A DNA stretch of 64,000 nucleotides from Pseudomonas baltica (GTDB lineage: Bacteria; Pseudomonadota; Gammaproteobacteria; Pseudomonadales; Pseudomonadaceae), in the NCBI RefSeq assembly GCF_031880315.1, contig NZ_CP134771.1:5142501-5206500 (forward strand). The letters are read 5' to 3'. Both the position numbers and the translations under genes were made by a program. The notes beneath the pieces are model-generated. The model saw only the letters and a program-made list of their open reading frames with translations, was not told the DNA's origin and made no database searches. This document shows positions 9,163-18,603 of this stretch, piece after piece; positions within the stretch are counted from its first letter, which is position 1; each line of letters begins with the position of its first letter.

Positions 9163-9480
9163 TCAGCGGCGACCCAGCAGCAGGCCGACGACCAGGCCAA
9201 ACCCGGCCGAAACCGCCACGGTCTGCCACGGATGGCCACCGATGTAGGTCTGGGTCGCTTCGATGACCGGCTGCGCTCGCTCGCGGGCTCCGCTGACTGA
9301 TTCACGGGCCTGCTTGAGCTTCTGCGACACCTGTTCACGCAGGCTGTCCGCCTCTTCGCCCACCAGAGACGCACCGTCCTTGAGGAGTTTTTCGGACTCT
9401 TCGATCAGCGATGCCAGCTCGCTGAACGCTTGGTCCTTGATTTGATCTTCGGCTACCTGAGCAGCAGTCTTGCGAGCCAT
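9163..9480 (-). CDS. DUF883 (ElaB/YqjD) family membrane-anchored protein
   Basis: A 105-residue protein with AAGGAG ahead of its ATG. It consists of a long charged amphipathic helix (about residues 10-75) followed by one C-terminal membrane helix with glycines (SAGFGLVVGLLLG) and a short RR end. This is the architecture of ElaB/YqjD, C-tail-anchored inner-membrane proteins that associate with ribosomes in stationary-phase E. coli. A similar stress or stationary-phase role is inferred. Confidence 0.85.
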   Translation of the reverse strand: MARKTAAQVAEDQIKDQAFSELASLIEESEKLLKDGASLVGEEADSLREQVSQKLKQARESVSGARERAQPVIEATQTYIGGHPWQTVAVSAGFGLVVGLLLGRR

Positions 9481-9618
9481 CTGGATACTCCTTGATAAAT
9501 ATATGGCAACAGGCTGTTGAGTCCTGTCGGTCTGGAAAGTTGCAGTGGGTTTGCAGCAAACCCAGGTTCGGGGTGTAAAATGCTCCCCACTTTTTCACCC
9601 CGGCAGCGAGCACGAGCG

Positions 9619-9873
9619 ATGAGTTTCAATCTGGCCAACAAGTCCTTTGCCGAGCGGGCAATGATCGAAGACGAGAAGGCACGTCTTTATGAACTCTGGC
9701 AGCAGAACATCGGCCGCGCCAAGGGCGATGCAGCCCGACTGATCGCCGAAAAACCACGGCGCAAAGGCCGGTGGTCGGAGTGGGTCAGGGCCGAACTGGA
9801 CGCCATGTCGCCGCCCGAATACGCCAACATGGTCAAAAGCGAAGTGAACAAGCTGATGGCGGCGGCCAAATAA
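9619..9873 (+). CDS. Conserved small cytoplasmic protein, function unknown
   Basis: An 84-residue protein starting at the ATG at 9619. It is helical, basic and hydrophilic, with a KPRRKGRW patch in the middle that could bind nucleic acid. No domain is recognised. It is read away from the DUF883 gene, with ~140 bases of shared upstream region. Confidence 0.6.
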   Translation: MSFNLANKSFAERAMIEDEKARLYELWQQNIGRAKGDAARLIAEKPRRKGRWSEWVRAELDAMSPPEYANMVKSEVNKLMAAAK

Positions 9874-9894
9874 TTCAAGCGTTGCCTGAGCGTT

Positions 9895-10368
9895 TCAGGG
9901 CACCTGCCCCAGGGTGCCCAGGTCGATCACACCGCTTTCCTTGAAACGTACCGTGCCAAACAATCCCCCCGCCAGTTTCCCCCGTACCACGTAGGGCAGG
10001 CCTTGCAGCCCCTGACTTTGGCTTAGCCCCAGCGCCTGACGCAACGCCGAAAAAGCCGATACGCTGACCGGGACGGTCAATACCGCCTCTGAAAAACGCC
10101 CGATCGAGCCGTGCTGGTCGCTCACACCCGACGCCAGACCGCGGCCGTTGATGTCCAGATCCAAGGCCACACCGTCGTAATCGATGACATTGTCATTGGG
10201 ATTCTGCAGGCGCAGCTTTACTGCCAGGCGCAACTCGAGATCCTGTGAGGGCAATGGTTCGAACCCGACTACGCTGATGTTGACCGGATCGCGCTGGGGC
10301 AATAATGCGCAAGCGCTCAGGGTCAATAGCAAAGTGGCCGTGAGGCAGGTGCGCAGCATTGAAGGCAT
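9895..10368 (-). CDS. LEA type 2 (WHy-domain) lipoprotein
   Basis: A 157-residue protein. The signal peptide MLRTCLTATLLLTL ends in lipobox LSAC (the first ATG at 10368 or the one three codons later could both serve). The mature part has the beta-rich LEA_2/WHy pattern, with LRLQNPNDNVIDYDGVALDL as the key stretch (hydrophobic strand, NPN, then a strand). Such proteins sit in the periplasm anchored to a membrane and are linked to desiccation or stress tolerance by family only. Confidence 0.75.
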   Translation of the reverse strand: MPSMLRTCLTATLLLTLSACALLPQRDPVNISVVGFEPLPSQDLELRLAVKLRLQNPNDNVIDYDGVALDLDINGRGLASGVSDQHGSIGRFSEAVLTVPVSVSAFSALRQALGLSQSQGLQGLPYVVRGKLAGGLFGTVRFKESGVIDLGTLGQVP

Positions 10369-10594
10369 GATGTTCTCTTGGGCGGCAGATGAAATTCGCG
10401 AAGGGTGGCGGTGACTCGCTACCTAACTGCGACCACTTCTGGCATAAGGGGTTCGGCAGATTGGGTGTTGTCGTTCGCTGCACTGATGTCACAGCTGGAA
10501 ACACCTGAGTCGGTCTGTTTGCTTCCATTCGATGCCATGGCTTCTATGCTTGCCCAGACAACCGCAATCAACCTTACCGCAAGGACCGTTGTTC

Positions 10595-10918
10595 ATGAGT
10601 GTCGTGGCTCGCTGTATCTTTCTATGGCTGCTGATCGCAGCTCCCTGGAGCCTGGCCCAGGCGGCCACGGGCGGCATCGACTGGCTGGCCGCCAACGATC
10701 AGGCCAATCCGTACAGCAGCCCCATTCGGCGTATCAACCCGAACTCCCTGCAAGGTACCGAGCCGCTCGCACCGCAGTCGCCTGCCCAGCGCCAGCAGAT
10801 CAACCCGCGACCCCCTACGCTGCAAAACGGTGGCGTAGGCAACGGCCAGAATTTACGGCCGACGCCAAAGGCTCCGCAGCTCGAACCCATTCATCCTCCC
10901 CGTCCCATTACGCCTTGA
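10595..10918 (+). CDS. Small secreted proline-rich protein, function unknown
   Basis: A 107-residue protein. The ATG at 10595 follows AAGGA. An N-terminal signal peptide (IFLWLLIAAPWSLAQA) is followed by a mature part rich in Pro, Asn and Gln, ending HPPRPITP, probably disordered. It lies 28 bases upstream of the PQQ sugar dehydrogenase gene on the same strand, so the two may be cotranscribed. Confidence 0.6.
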   Translation: MSVVARCIFLWLLIAAPWSLAQAATGGIDWLAANDQANPYSSPIRRINPNSLQGTEPLAPQSPAQRQQINPRPPTLQNGGVGNGQNLRPTPKAPQLEPIHPPRPITP

Positions 10919-10946
10919 ACGCCGCGAGATGCAAAAGGAATCCTCG

Positions 10947-12098
10947 ATGACCCCAACAAAAATGCTGGCCAGCCTCTGCGCCGTCGCCTGTTTCACCCTG
11001 CCACTGCTGGCCAGCGCCGGGCCCGTGCATGAATCCCCCAGCGAAAACGGCAAGCTCACCGTCGAAACGGTGGCCGAGGGGCTGCACTTCCCGTGGGCAG
11101 TGGCTTTCCTGCCTGACAACAAGGGCATGCTGGTGACCGAACGTCTGGGTTACCTGCGGGTGGTGACGGCAGATGGCAAGGTATCAAAGGCCATTCATGG
11201 CACGCCCAAGGTCTGGGAGAAGGAGCAGGGCGGCTTGTTGGACGTGGCCCTGTCGCCCAGCTTTGCCGAGGATCGCCTGGTCTATCTCTCCTACGCCGAA
11301 GGGGGCGGGCCCAACGGTGGTGCCGGTACCACCGTTGGCCGCGGCAAGCTGTCGGCCGACCTGACCCGTCTTGAAGACTTTCAGGTGATCTTCCGCCAAG
11401 AGCCAAAACTGTCCATGGGTAACCATTTCGGTTCACGGCTGGTGTTCGACAACGACGGCTATCTGTTCATCGCCCTGGGCGAGAACAACAAGCGCTCCAC
11501 CGCGCAGGATCTGTCCAAGCTGCAAGGCAAGGTGGTGCGCATATTCCCGGACGGCAAGATTCCGCCGGACAACCCCTTCGTCGGCCAGCCGGGTGTGCGC
11601 CCGGAAATCTGGACCTACGGCCATCGCAATCAGCAGGGTGCGGCGCTCAATCCCTGGACCGGTACCCTCTGGACCAACGAGCACGGCCCGCGGGGCGGTG
11701 ACGAGATCAACATCATCGAGAAGGGCAAGAACTACGGTTGGCCGATTACCACCCATGGCATCGACTACACCGGCCAGCCGATTCCCGAGTCCCGTGGCAA
11801 GACCGCTGATGGCGTTGCCGGGCCGCACCATGTGTGGCTCAAGTCGCCCGGTATCAGCGGCATGACGTTCTATAGCGCCGATCGCTTCAAGGCCTGGGAT
11901 CATGACGTGTTCATCGGTGCGTTGGTCAGCAAGCAGTTGCTGCGCCTGCACTTCGATGGCGACAAGGCCGTGCACGAGGAGCGCTTGTTGACACCGCTCA
12001 AGGCGCGCATCCGCGATGTGCGCCAAGGGCCCGATGGCTACCTTTACGTGCTCACTGACGAGCCCGACGGCCAGTTGCTCAAGCTCGGCCTGAAATGA
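10947..12098 (+). CDS. Periplasmic PQQ-dependent aldose sugar dehydrogenase
   Basis: A 383-residue protein; the ATG at 10947 is chosen because AAAGGA precedes it. A Sec signal peptide covers about residues 1-24. The rest is the six-bladed beta-propeller of the soluble glucose/sorbosone dehydrogenase family, with FPWAVAFLPD, GNHFGSRLVFD (the family's catalytic His region), a YGHRNQQG block and NEHGPRGGDEIN. It resembles E. coli YliI (Asd), which oxidises aldose sugars with PQQ in the periplasm. The length fits the family. The electron acceptor is unknown. Confidence 0.85.
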   Translation: MTPTKMLASLCAVACFTLPLLASAGPVHESPSENGKLTVETVAEGLHFPWAVAFLPDNKGMLVTERLGYLRVVTADGKVSKAIHGTPKVWEKEQGGLLDVALSPSFAEDRLVYLSYAEGGGPNGGAGTTVGRGKLSADLTRLEDFQVIFRQEPKLSMGNHFGSRLVFDNDGYLFIALGENNKRSTAQDLSKLQGKVVRIFPDGKIPPDNPFVGQPGVRPEIWTYGHRNQQGAALNPWTGTLWTNEHGPRGGDEINIIEKGKNYGWPITTHGIDYTGQPIPESRGKTADGVAGPHHVWLKSPGISGMTFYSADRFKAWDHDVFIGALVSKQLLRLHFDGDKAVHEERLLTPLKARIRDVRQGPDGYLYVLTDEPDGQLLKLGLK

Positions 12099-12109
12099 CC
12101 TGACAGCAA

Positions 12110-12152
12110 GGAGAGCTGGCCAACCCATGCGCCAAGTGGGTGCTGGCTCTCC
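12110..12152. terminator. Stem-loop between convergent genes
   Basis: An imperfect inverted repeat with GGAGAGC at 12110-12116 and GCTCTCC at 12146-12152, extended inward by partial pairing, fills the gap between the convergent sugar dehydrogenase and hydroxyacid dehydrogenase genes. There is no clear T-run, so it may act as a transcript-end stabiliser rather than an intrinsic terminator. Confidence 0.45.
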
Positions 12153-13106
12153 CTACAACAGTCTGATCGGCGTACCCGCATGCCAGGCCAATACGTCCTC
12201 GATCATGTGCTCGAAAAACTGCCGGTAGTTGTTCTGTGTGACATAGCCGATATGCGGCGTGGCCAGCAGGTTAGGCAGGCTGCGCAACGGGTGGTCGGCG
12301 GGCAGGGGCTCCCGTGCGAACACGTCGAGGGCCGCGCCCGCCAGGCGTTGGTGTTGCAGGGCGTCAATCAACGCCTGCTCGTCGACGATCGGCCCTCGCG
12401 AAGTGTTGATCAACAACGCGGTCGGCTTCATCCAGCCCAGCGCCTGGGCGTTCACCAGGCCCTGGCTGCGTGGGCTGAGGACCAGATGTACTGTGAGGAT
12501 GTCGGCCTGTTCGAACAGCTGCTGTTTGCTGACCCATGTCACGCCAGCCTCGCTGGCGCGGGCTTCGGTGAGGTTTTCGCTCCAGGCGATCACGCGCATG
12601 CCGAATGCCTTGGCGTAACCGGCGACTTTCTGGCCAATGCTGCCCAGGCCCAGGATACCCAAGGTCTTGCCGTACAGGTCGCCGCCCAGCCCGACCTGCC
12701 AACCGCCGCTGCGCAGGGAATTGGCCTCGGCTACCAGGTTGCGCTGCAACGCCATCAGCAGCGCCCAAGTCAGCTCCGGGGCGGCATGCTTGTAGCTGTC
12801 GCTGCCACACACCAGCACGCCACGTTCACGGGCTGCGTTCAGGTCCAGCGCGGCATTGCGCATACCGCCAGTGGCCAGCAGTTTCAGGCGTGGCAAGCCG
12901 TCGATCAGCGCCTTGTCGAACACGGTGCGCTCGCGCATCACGCAGATCACGTCGAAGTCCTTCAGGCGCTCGATCAAGACGGCCGTCGCGGCCGGGTAAT
13001 CGTGCACGAACACAAGCTCGCCCAATGCCTGCAGGGGCGCCCAGTTCACTACCTGGCTGGCGACGGCCTGCCAGTCATCCAGCACCGCAATGCGCAATGC
13101 GCTCAT
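12153..13106 (-). CDS. D-2-hydroxyacid dehydrogenase family protein
   Basis: A 317-residue NAD(P)-dependent oxidoreductase of the D-isomer-specific 2-hydroxyacid dehydrogenase family. The dinucleotide-binding motif LGLGSIGQKVA lies near residue 150. The catalytic triad positions are visible as the Arg in NTSRGPIVDE, the Glu in FAREPLP and the His in TPHIGYVT. The substrate is not determinable; annotations range from glycerate to phosphoglycerate dehydrogenase-like. It is followed on the same strand, 35 bases away, by the tail end of no other gene; the alpha/beta hydrolase lies upstream. Confidence 0.85.
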   Translation of the reverse strand: MSALRIAVLDDWQAVASQVVNWAPLQALGELVFVHDYPAATAVLIERLKDFDVICVMRERTVFDKALIDGLPRLKLLATGGMRNAALDLNAARERGVLVCGSDSYKHAAPELTWALLMALQRNLVAEANSLRSGGWQVGLGGDLYGKTLGILGLGSIGQKVAGYAKAFGMRVIAWSENLTEARASEAGVTWVSKQQLFEQADILTVHLVLSPRSQGLVNAQALGWMKPTALLINTSRGPIVDEQALIDALQHQRLAGAALDVFAREPLPADHPLRSLPNLLATPHIGYVTQNNYRQFFEHMIEDVLAWHAGTPIRLL

Positions 13107-13141
13107 CGAGTTTGCTCCTGATCGATATCATTGGGTCTGCT

Positions 13142-14149
13142 TCAATTGGTACTTCCCAGCCAGCTCAGCAAAGCCTGGTGAAACTGTGCGGGTTGTTCCA
13201 TTTGTGGTGCATGGCCCAAGCCCGGGAACTCCACCAGGGTGCTGTGGGGAATCATCTGCGCCACCTGTTTGCCCAGCACATTGTAGTGACCGATGCGCGC
13301 CTTGACGTCGGCTGGCGCAATGTCGCTGCCGATCGCCGTGGTGTCGGCATCGCCGATCAACAGCAGGGTCGGCATCTTCAGGTCCTTGAACTCGTAGACC
13401 ACCGGCTGGGTGAAGATCATGTCGTAGATCAGCGCCGAGTTCCATGCCACCACGTTGTGCCCCGGGCCCTGGTTGAGGCCGGCGAGCATGGTCACCCAAC
13501 GGTCGTATTCGGGCTTCCAGCTGCCGGCGTAATACGTGTGCTGCTCGTACTTGCGAATGCTCTGGGCATCGAGCTTGGTCTCGCGGTCGAACCATTGGTC
13601 GACCGTGCGATAAGGTACGCCCAGGGCTTTCCAGTCTTCCAGGCCGATAGGGTTGACCAGCGCCAGGCGCTCGACCTCGGAGGGGTAGAGCAGCGCGTAG
13701 CGAGTGGCGAGCATGCCACCGGTGGAGTGGCCAAGGATAGTCGCTTCCTTGACTCCCAGATCATTGAGCAATTCATGGGTGTTGTCAGCCAGTTGCTGGA
13801 AGCTGTACTGGTAGTGCTCGGGCTTGCTGGAGGTGCAGAAGCCGATCTGGTCCGGTGCGACGACCCGGTAACCGGCGTCGGTAAGTGCCTTGATCGAGCT
13901 TTCCCAGGTCGCCGCGCAGAAGTTCTTGCCGTGCAGCAATACCACGGTGTGACCGTTGGCTTTGCCGTTGGCGGCGACGTCCATGTAACCCATTTGCAAG
14001 CTGTTGCCCTGCGACTCGAAGGTGAAGTGTTTCAAGGTGTAGGGGTAGTCGAAGCCTTGGAGTTCAGGCCCGTAGGTGGGAGCGGTTTCGGCGGCCATCG
14101 CACTGGTGCCCATCAGGCAGGACAGCAGCAGGGCGGAAAAACGGTACAT
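13142..14149 (-). CDS. Secreted alpha/beta hydrolase
   Basis: A 335-residue protein. The ATG at 14149 is preceded by GAGGAA; a longer start at 14173 would add 8 residues in front of the signal peptide and is less likely. After the signal peptide (LLLSCLMGTSAMAA) come the oxyanion-hole HGKN, the nucleophile elbow GHSTGG, an acidic GDADTTA region and the catalytic His in LGHAPQ. This is a complete Ser-Asp-His set for an esterase/lipase-like enzyme in the periplasm. The substrate is unknown. It diverges from the AraC-type regulator. Confidence 0.8.
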   Translation of the reverse strand: MYRFSALLLSCLMGTSAMAAETAPTYGPELQGFDYPYTLKHFTFESQGNSLQMGYMDVAANGKANGHTVVLLHGKNFCAATWESSIKALTDAGYRVVAPDQIGFCTSSKPEHYQYSFQQLADNTHELLNDLGVKEATILGHSTGGMLATRYALLYPSEVERLALVNPIGLEDWKALGVPYRTVDQWFDRETKLDAQSIRKYEQHTYYAGSWKPEYDRWVTMLAGLNQGPGHNVVAWNSALIYDMIFTQPVVYEFKDLKMPTLLLIGDADTTAIGSDIAPADVKARIGHYNVLGKQVAQMIPHSTLVEFPGLGHAPQMEQPAQFHQALLSWLGSTN

Positions 14150-14338
14150 GGTCGATTCCTCGGGGTCGTTCATCGGGGCGGCGTTGCAGCCACAGACCTT
14201 GAGTGGGCGCTACGGTTGCATGGCCCACTGACTTTTGCCCGGCAGCCCCCTAAGATGGCGCAGTGACACGGGCCCGCTATCAGCCGGACAATGCCTGGCC
14301 GCAGTTGCCCACAATAAGACATCGAACAAGGTAAGACC

Positions 14339-15373
14339 ATGGCACAGCGGGACAGCATTTCCATGCAGATGGTGCGTGAAGCGCTGCTGCAAAGCGGTTT
14401 GTCGAGCGCTGAGGTGGTGCCGATGCTGACCAGCGCCGGGGTCGACCCGCAACAGTTGCAGCAGATCGACGCCCGGGTGTCGGCGCGTGCCTATGCGCGG
14501 TTGTGGCGCCTGTTGGCGCGGCGCCTGGACGATGAATTCTTCGCCATGGACCCACGCCCGCTGCGCAGCGGCAGCCTGGCGTTCATCTGCCGTGGCGCCA
14601 TCGCCCAGCCAACCGTGGCGCACGGTCTGGAATCGATGCTGACGTTTCTGTCGTTGATGCTCGATCGCTTCGCCGCGCGCCTGACCCGCCACCAGGGGCT
14701 GGTGGAAATCGTCATCCACGACGTCGCGGCGCCGCCTGTGCGCGCCTTTGCCTGCTTCACGTTCTGGATGATCGTGCACGGTGTGCTCTGCTGGCTGGCC
14801 GGGCGACGTATTCCGATCCTCACCCTGGACCTGCGTAGCGCAGCGCCGGATGACTGTGGGGATTATCAGGTGATGTTTTCCGAGCACCTGCGTTTCGCCC
14901 AGCCGCGTACCCGGATGATGTTCGCCGATGAATGCCTGGACCTGCCGATCCGCCGCAGCGAGGCCGATCTGCAACGGTTTTTGGCGCGGGCCCCGGGTAA
15001 TATCCTGGTCAAATACCGCGATCCCGACAGTTTCGCCCAGCGCGTCAAAGCCCAATTGCGCGCCCAGGCACCCGCGCTGTGGCCCGAGACTGACACCCTG
15101 GCGCAGCAGTGGTGCATGTCGCCCGCCACTCTGCGACGGCGGCTGGCCGATGAAGAGCAAACCTATCAACGCCTCAAGGACACGGTGCGCAAGGAGCTCG
15201 CGGTGGCCGCAATGGCCGATGCCCGGCTGAGTTTTGCCGATATCGCCCAGACGCTCGGGTTTGCCGACACCAGTTCGTTCTACAAGGCGTTTCGCAAGTG
15301 GTCCGGTGCCAATCCGGGCCAGTATCGGCAGTTGATCCTCGGCGCCAACGGCCAAACCGCTCAGGCTGATTGA
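14339..15373 (+). CDS. AraC family transcriptional regulator
   Basis: A 344-residue protein of the large AraC/OruR type: an N-terminal arabinose-binding-like domain (about residues 20-200) and a C-terminal double helix-turn-helix with SFADIAQTLGFADTSSFYKAFRKWSG. It sits 72 bases upstream of, and on the same strand as, the beta-oxidation operon and divergent from the alpha/beta hydrolase. It is therefore the likely local activator of one or both. The effector is unknown, presumably an acyl compound. Confidence 0.85.
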   Translation: MAQRDSISMQMVREALLQSGLSSAEVVPMLTSAGVDPQQLQQIDARVSARAYARLWRLLARRLDDEFFAMDPRPLRSGSLAFICRGAIAQPTVAHGLESMLTFLSLMLDRFAARLTRHQGLVEIVIHDVAAPPVRAFACFTFWMIVHGVLCWLAGRRIPILTLDLRSAAPDDCGDYQVMFSEHLRFAQPRTRMMFADECLDLPIRRSEADLQRFLARAPGNILVKYRDPDSFAQRVKAQLRAQAPALWPETDTLAQQWCMSPATLRRRLADEEQTYQRLKDTVRKELAVAAMADARLSFADIAQTLGFADTSSFYKAFRKWSGANPGQYRQLILGANGQTAQAD

Positions 15374-15445
15374 GTGTTTTGACCATTGCCGGTGGCTACC
15401 TTGCGGGGGGATAGTTTTCTCCATTCAAGCAAGGAGCAGGGCCCC

Positions 15446-16213
15446 ATGCACATCGACAGCCAACGATTCCTGGTCACTGGCGCCGCCTCCGGCCTCGGCG
15501 CGGCCACCGCCACTTTGCTGGCCGAGGCCGGCGCTCGGGTGATGCTGGTCGACCTCAACGCCGAGGGCCTGGCGCAACGGGTGCAGGCCCTGGGCAGCCA
15601 GACGCGCTACAGCGTGGCGGATATCTGCGTGGAGGCCGATGCTCAGGCTGCCATCGATGCTGCCACCGAAGCCTTCGGTGGCCTGGACGGGCTGATCAAC
15701 TGCGCGGGCATCGTCAGTGGCGGCAAGATTCTCGGCAAACGCGGCGCCCATGATCTGGCGACCTTCGCCAAGGTCATCAACGTCAATCTGATCGGTAGCT
15801 TCAATATGTTGCGCCTGGCCGCCGAAGCCATGGCCCGCAATACGCCGAACGCCGAGGGCGAACGCGGGGTGATCATCAATACCGCTTCGGTAGCGGCCTA
15901 TGATGGTCAGGTCGGCCAGTCTGCCTACGCGGCTTCCAAGGGCGCCATCGCCAGCCTGACCTTGCCGGCCGCGCGGGAGCTGGCGGCCCAAGGTATCAGG
16001 GTCATGACCATCGCCCCAGGAATCTTCGAGACACCGATGATGGCTGGCATGACCGAAGAGGTCCGCAGCGCCTTGGCCGCTGATGTACCTTTCCCGCCAC
16101 GCTTGGGGCGCCCGGAAGAATATGCCGCATTGGTGCGACATATTCTCGAGAACTCTATGCTCAATGGTGAAGTCATCCGCCTTGATGGCGCGTTACGAAT
16201 GGCCGCACGTTGA
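15446..16213 (+). CDS. SDR 3-hydroxyacyl-CoA dehydrogenase (FadB2x/HSD17B10-like)
   Basis: A 255-residue short-chain dehydrogenase; the ATG at 15446 follows AAGGAG. It has the TGAASGLG cofactor motif, NCAG, an active-site Ser in NTASV and YAASKGA (Tyr and Lys). The C-terminal part ([25 protein letters not shown]) is typical of type II 3-hydroxyacyl-CoA dehydrogenases such as HSD17B10 and P. putida FadB2x. It should oxidise (possibly 2-methyl-branched) 3-hydroxyacyl-CoA with NAD+. First gene of a four-gene degradative operon. Confidence 0.82.
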   Translation: MHIDSQRFLVTGAASGLGAATATLLAEAGARVMLVDLNAEGLAQRVQALGSQTRYSVADICVEADAQAAIDAATEAFGGLDGLINCAGIVSGGKILGKRGAHDLATFAKVINVNLIGSFNMLRLAAEAMARNTPNAEGERGVIINTASVAAYDGQVGQSAYAASKGAIASLTLPAARELAAQGIRVMTIAPGIFETPMMAGMTEEVRSALAADVPFPPRLGRPEEYAALVRHILENSMLNGEVIRLDGALRMAAR

Positions 16214-16257
16214 TACGTGCAGCTCGCAGCTGCCGTCAATGCAATAAGGAACCCATA

Positions 16258-17451
16258 ATGACAATAAGCAATGATCCAGTGGTCATCGTCAGTACCGCTC
16301 GCACCCCGATGGGCGGTTTCCAGGGCGACCTGGCCAGCCTCAGCGCGACGCAGCTGGGCGCTGCGGCGATACGGGCGAGCGTCGAGCGGGCCGATATCAA
16401 CGCGGACAGCGTCGACGAAGTGCTGATGGGCTGCGTGCTGCCTGCGGGCCTCGGCCAGGCACCGGCGCGTCAGGCCGCTCTGGGGGCGGGGCTAAGCCAA
16501 GGCACGCCGTGCACCACGCTCAACAAAATGTGTGGTTCCGGCATGCAGGCCGCCATTCTCGGCCACGACCTGCTGTCGGCTGGCAGCGCGCGGCGGGTCA
16601 TTGTCGGCGGCATGGAAAGCATGTCCAATGCGCCGTACCTGCTGGACCGCGCTCGCTCGGGTTATCGCATGGGTCATGGCCGAGTCATCGACCACATGTT
16701 TCTCGATGGCCTGGAGGATGCCTACGACAAGGGCCGGCTGATGGGCACCTTCGCCGAGGACTGCGCCCAGGCCAATGATTTCAGCCGCAGCGTGCAGGAT
16801 GACTACGCAATCACCTCGCTCAAGCGTGCGCAGCAGGCGATCGAGCAAGGCTGGTTTCGCTCGCAGATCGTTCCGGTAGAAGTCACTCTCAACAAGCAGC
16901 AACGCTTGATCACCGACGACGAGCAACCGCCCAAGGCCCGTCTAGACAAGATACCCACGCTCAAGCCGGCCTTTCGCGAGGGCGGCACGGTGACCGCTGC
17001 CAATTCCAGTTCGATCTCCGATGGCGCGGCGGCCTTGCTGCTGATGCGCCGTTCCGAGGCCGAAGCGGCAGGCTTGCGGGCGCTGGCTATCATTCATGGG
17101 CATGCGGCCTTCGCCGCTGCGCCGGGGCTGTTCCCGCAAGCGCCGGTGGGTGCCATAGAGAAACTCATGCAGCGCACCGGCTGGCGTCTGGACGATGTCG
17201 ATCTGTTTGAAATCAACGAAGCCTTCGCCGTGGTCGCGCTGGTGACCATGGCCCGGCTCGGCCTGCCTCACGACAAAGTCAATGTGCACGGCGGCGCCTG
17301 CGCACTTGGGCACCCGATAGGCGCCTCAGGGGCGCGCATCCTGGTGACCTTGCTGGCGGCGTTGCGCCAACGCGGTGTGCGCCGCGGCGTCGCTGCCATC
17401 TGCATCGGCGGCGGCGAAGCCACGGCCATGGCCCTCGAATCTCTGGAGTAA
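16258..17451 (+). CDS. Acetyl-CoA C-acyltransferase (thiolase, FadAx-like)
   Basis: A 397-residue thiolase; the ATG at 16258 follows AAGGA. The catalytic Cys sits in [10 protein letters not shown] near residue 87, the His in [14 protein letters not shown] near residue 350 and the second Cys in CIGGGEA near the C-terminus, so the active site is complete. It cleaves 3-ketoacyl-CoA to acetyl-CoA (or propionyl-CoA) plus a shortened acyl-CoA, the last step of the pathway encoded here. It is 44 bases from the SDR gene and 4 bases from the acyl-CoA dehydrogenase gene. Confidence 0.9.
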   Translation: MTISNDPVVIVSTARTPMGGFQGDLASLSATQLGAAAIRASVERADINADSVDEVLMGCVLPAGLGQAPARQAALGAGLSQGTPCTTLNKMCGSGMQAAILGHDLLSAGSARRVIVGGMESMSNAPYLLDRARSGYRMGHGRVIDHMFLDGLEDAYDKGRLMGTFAEDCAQANDFSRSVQDDYAITSLKRAQQAIEQGWFRSQIVPVEVTLNKQQRLITDDEQPPKARLDKIPTLKPAFREGGTVTAANSSSISDGAAALLLMRRSEAEAAGLRALAIIHGHAAFAAAPGLFPQAPVGAIEKLMQRTGWRLDDVDLFEINEAFAVVALVTMARLGLPHDKVNVHGGACALGHPIGASGARILVTLLAALRQRGVRRGVAAICIGGGEATAMALESLE

Positions 17452-17455
17452 AACC

Positions 17456-18583
17456 ATGCTACCTGACGAACAACAACGACAAATTCGCGATGCGGCCCGA
17501 GATTTCGCCCAGGAGCGCCTGCGGCCCTTCGCGGCTGAGTGGGACCGCGAGCACCGTTTTCCCCATGAAGCCATCGCCGAAATGGGTCAGCTCGGCTTCT
17601 TCGGCATGCTGGTGCCTGAAGAGTGGGGCGGCTGTGATACCGGCTATGTCGCCTATGCCATGGCCATCGAGGAAATCGCCGCCGGTGACGGCTCGTGCTC
17701 GACCATCATGAGCGTGCACAACTCGGTGGGCTGCGTGCCGATCCTGCGCTTTGGCAGCGATGCGCAAAAGCAGCGTTGGCTCGAGCCCCTGGCCAGTGGA
17801 GCCATGCTCGGCGGCTTTGCCCTGACCGAGCCCCAGGCCGGTTCCGATGCCAGCAGCCTCAAGTGCCGCGCGCGCCGCGAGGGTGAGTATTACATCCTCA
17901 ATGGCGCCAAGCAGTTCATCACCTCCGGCAAGAACGCTGGCATGGTCATCGTCTTTGCGGTCACCGATCCGGCGGCAGGCAAGCGCGGCATCAGTGCCTT
18001 TCTGGTGCCCACCGACACCCCCGGTTACCAGGTGGTGCGGGTCGAGCACAAGCTTGGCTTGCATGCCTCGGACACCTGCCAGATCCAACTCGACGAACTG
18101 CGCATTCCGGTAGAGAACCGCCTGGGCGAGGAGGGCGAGGGCTATCGTATCGCCCTTGCCAACCTTGAAGGCGGACGTATCGGCATCGCTGCCCAGGCGG
18201 TCGGCATGGCCCGTGCGGCCTTTGAGGTGGCGCGCGACTATGCCCGCGAGCGCGAAAGCTTCGGCAAGCCCTTGATCGAGCATCAGGCGGTGGCTTTTCG
18301 CCTCGCCGATATGCTGACCCAGATCAGCGTGGCGCGGCAGATGGTCTACCATGCCGCCAGCCTGCGCGATGCCGGCGAGCCGGCGCTGGCAGAGGCGTCG
18401 ATGGCCAAGCTGTTCGCGTCGGAGATGGCCGAGACAGTCTGTTCCCAGGCGTTGCAGACCCTCGGCGGTTATGGCTATCTCAATGACTTCCCTCTGGAGC
18501 GCATCTATCGTGATGTGCGGATTTGCCAGATCTACGAGGGCACCAGCGATATCCAGCGCCTGGTGATTGCCCGCAACCTGTAA
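17456..18583 (+). CDS. Acyl-CoA dehydrogenase (FadEx-like)
   Basis: A 375-residue flavoprotein of the short/branched-chain type; the ATG at 17456 lies 4 bases past the thiolase stop, with the SD GGAG overlapping the end of the thiolase gene. It has family signatures [14 protein letters not shown] (FAD/substrate), QFITSGKNA, the [20 protein letters not shown] signature and the YEGTSDIQR tail that carries the catalytic Glu of this subfamily. It catalyses the first oxidation of acyl-CoA to trans-2-enoyl-CoA, passing electrons to ETF. Confidence 0.9.
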   Translation: MLPDEQQRQIRDAARDFAQERLRPFAAEWDREHRFPHEAIAEMGQLGFFGMLVPEEWGGCDTGYVAYAMAIEEIAAGDGSCSTIMSVHNSVGCVPILRFGSDAQKQRWLEPLASGAMLGGFALTEPQAGSDASSLKCRARREGEYYILNGAKQFITSGKNAGMVIVFAVTDPAAGKRGISAFLVPTDTPGYQVVRVEHKLGLHASDTCQIQLDELRIPVENRLGEEGEGYRIALANLEGGRIGIAAQAVGMARAAFEVARDYARERESFGKPLIEHQAVAFRLADMLTQISVARQMVYHAASLRDAGEPALAEASMAKLFASEMAETVCSQALQTLGGYGYLNDFPLERIYRDVRICQIYEGTSDIQRLVIARNL

Positions 18584-18603
18584 CTGCCAAGGAGTTCTCG
18601 ACC

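Noticed and set aside
12605..14266. 553-codon plus-strand frame opposite the hydroxyacid dehydrogenase and hydrolase genes
   Set aside because: It runs across two genes with complete catalytic motifs on the other strand and has no recognisable domain.
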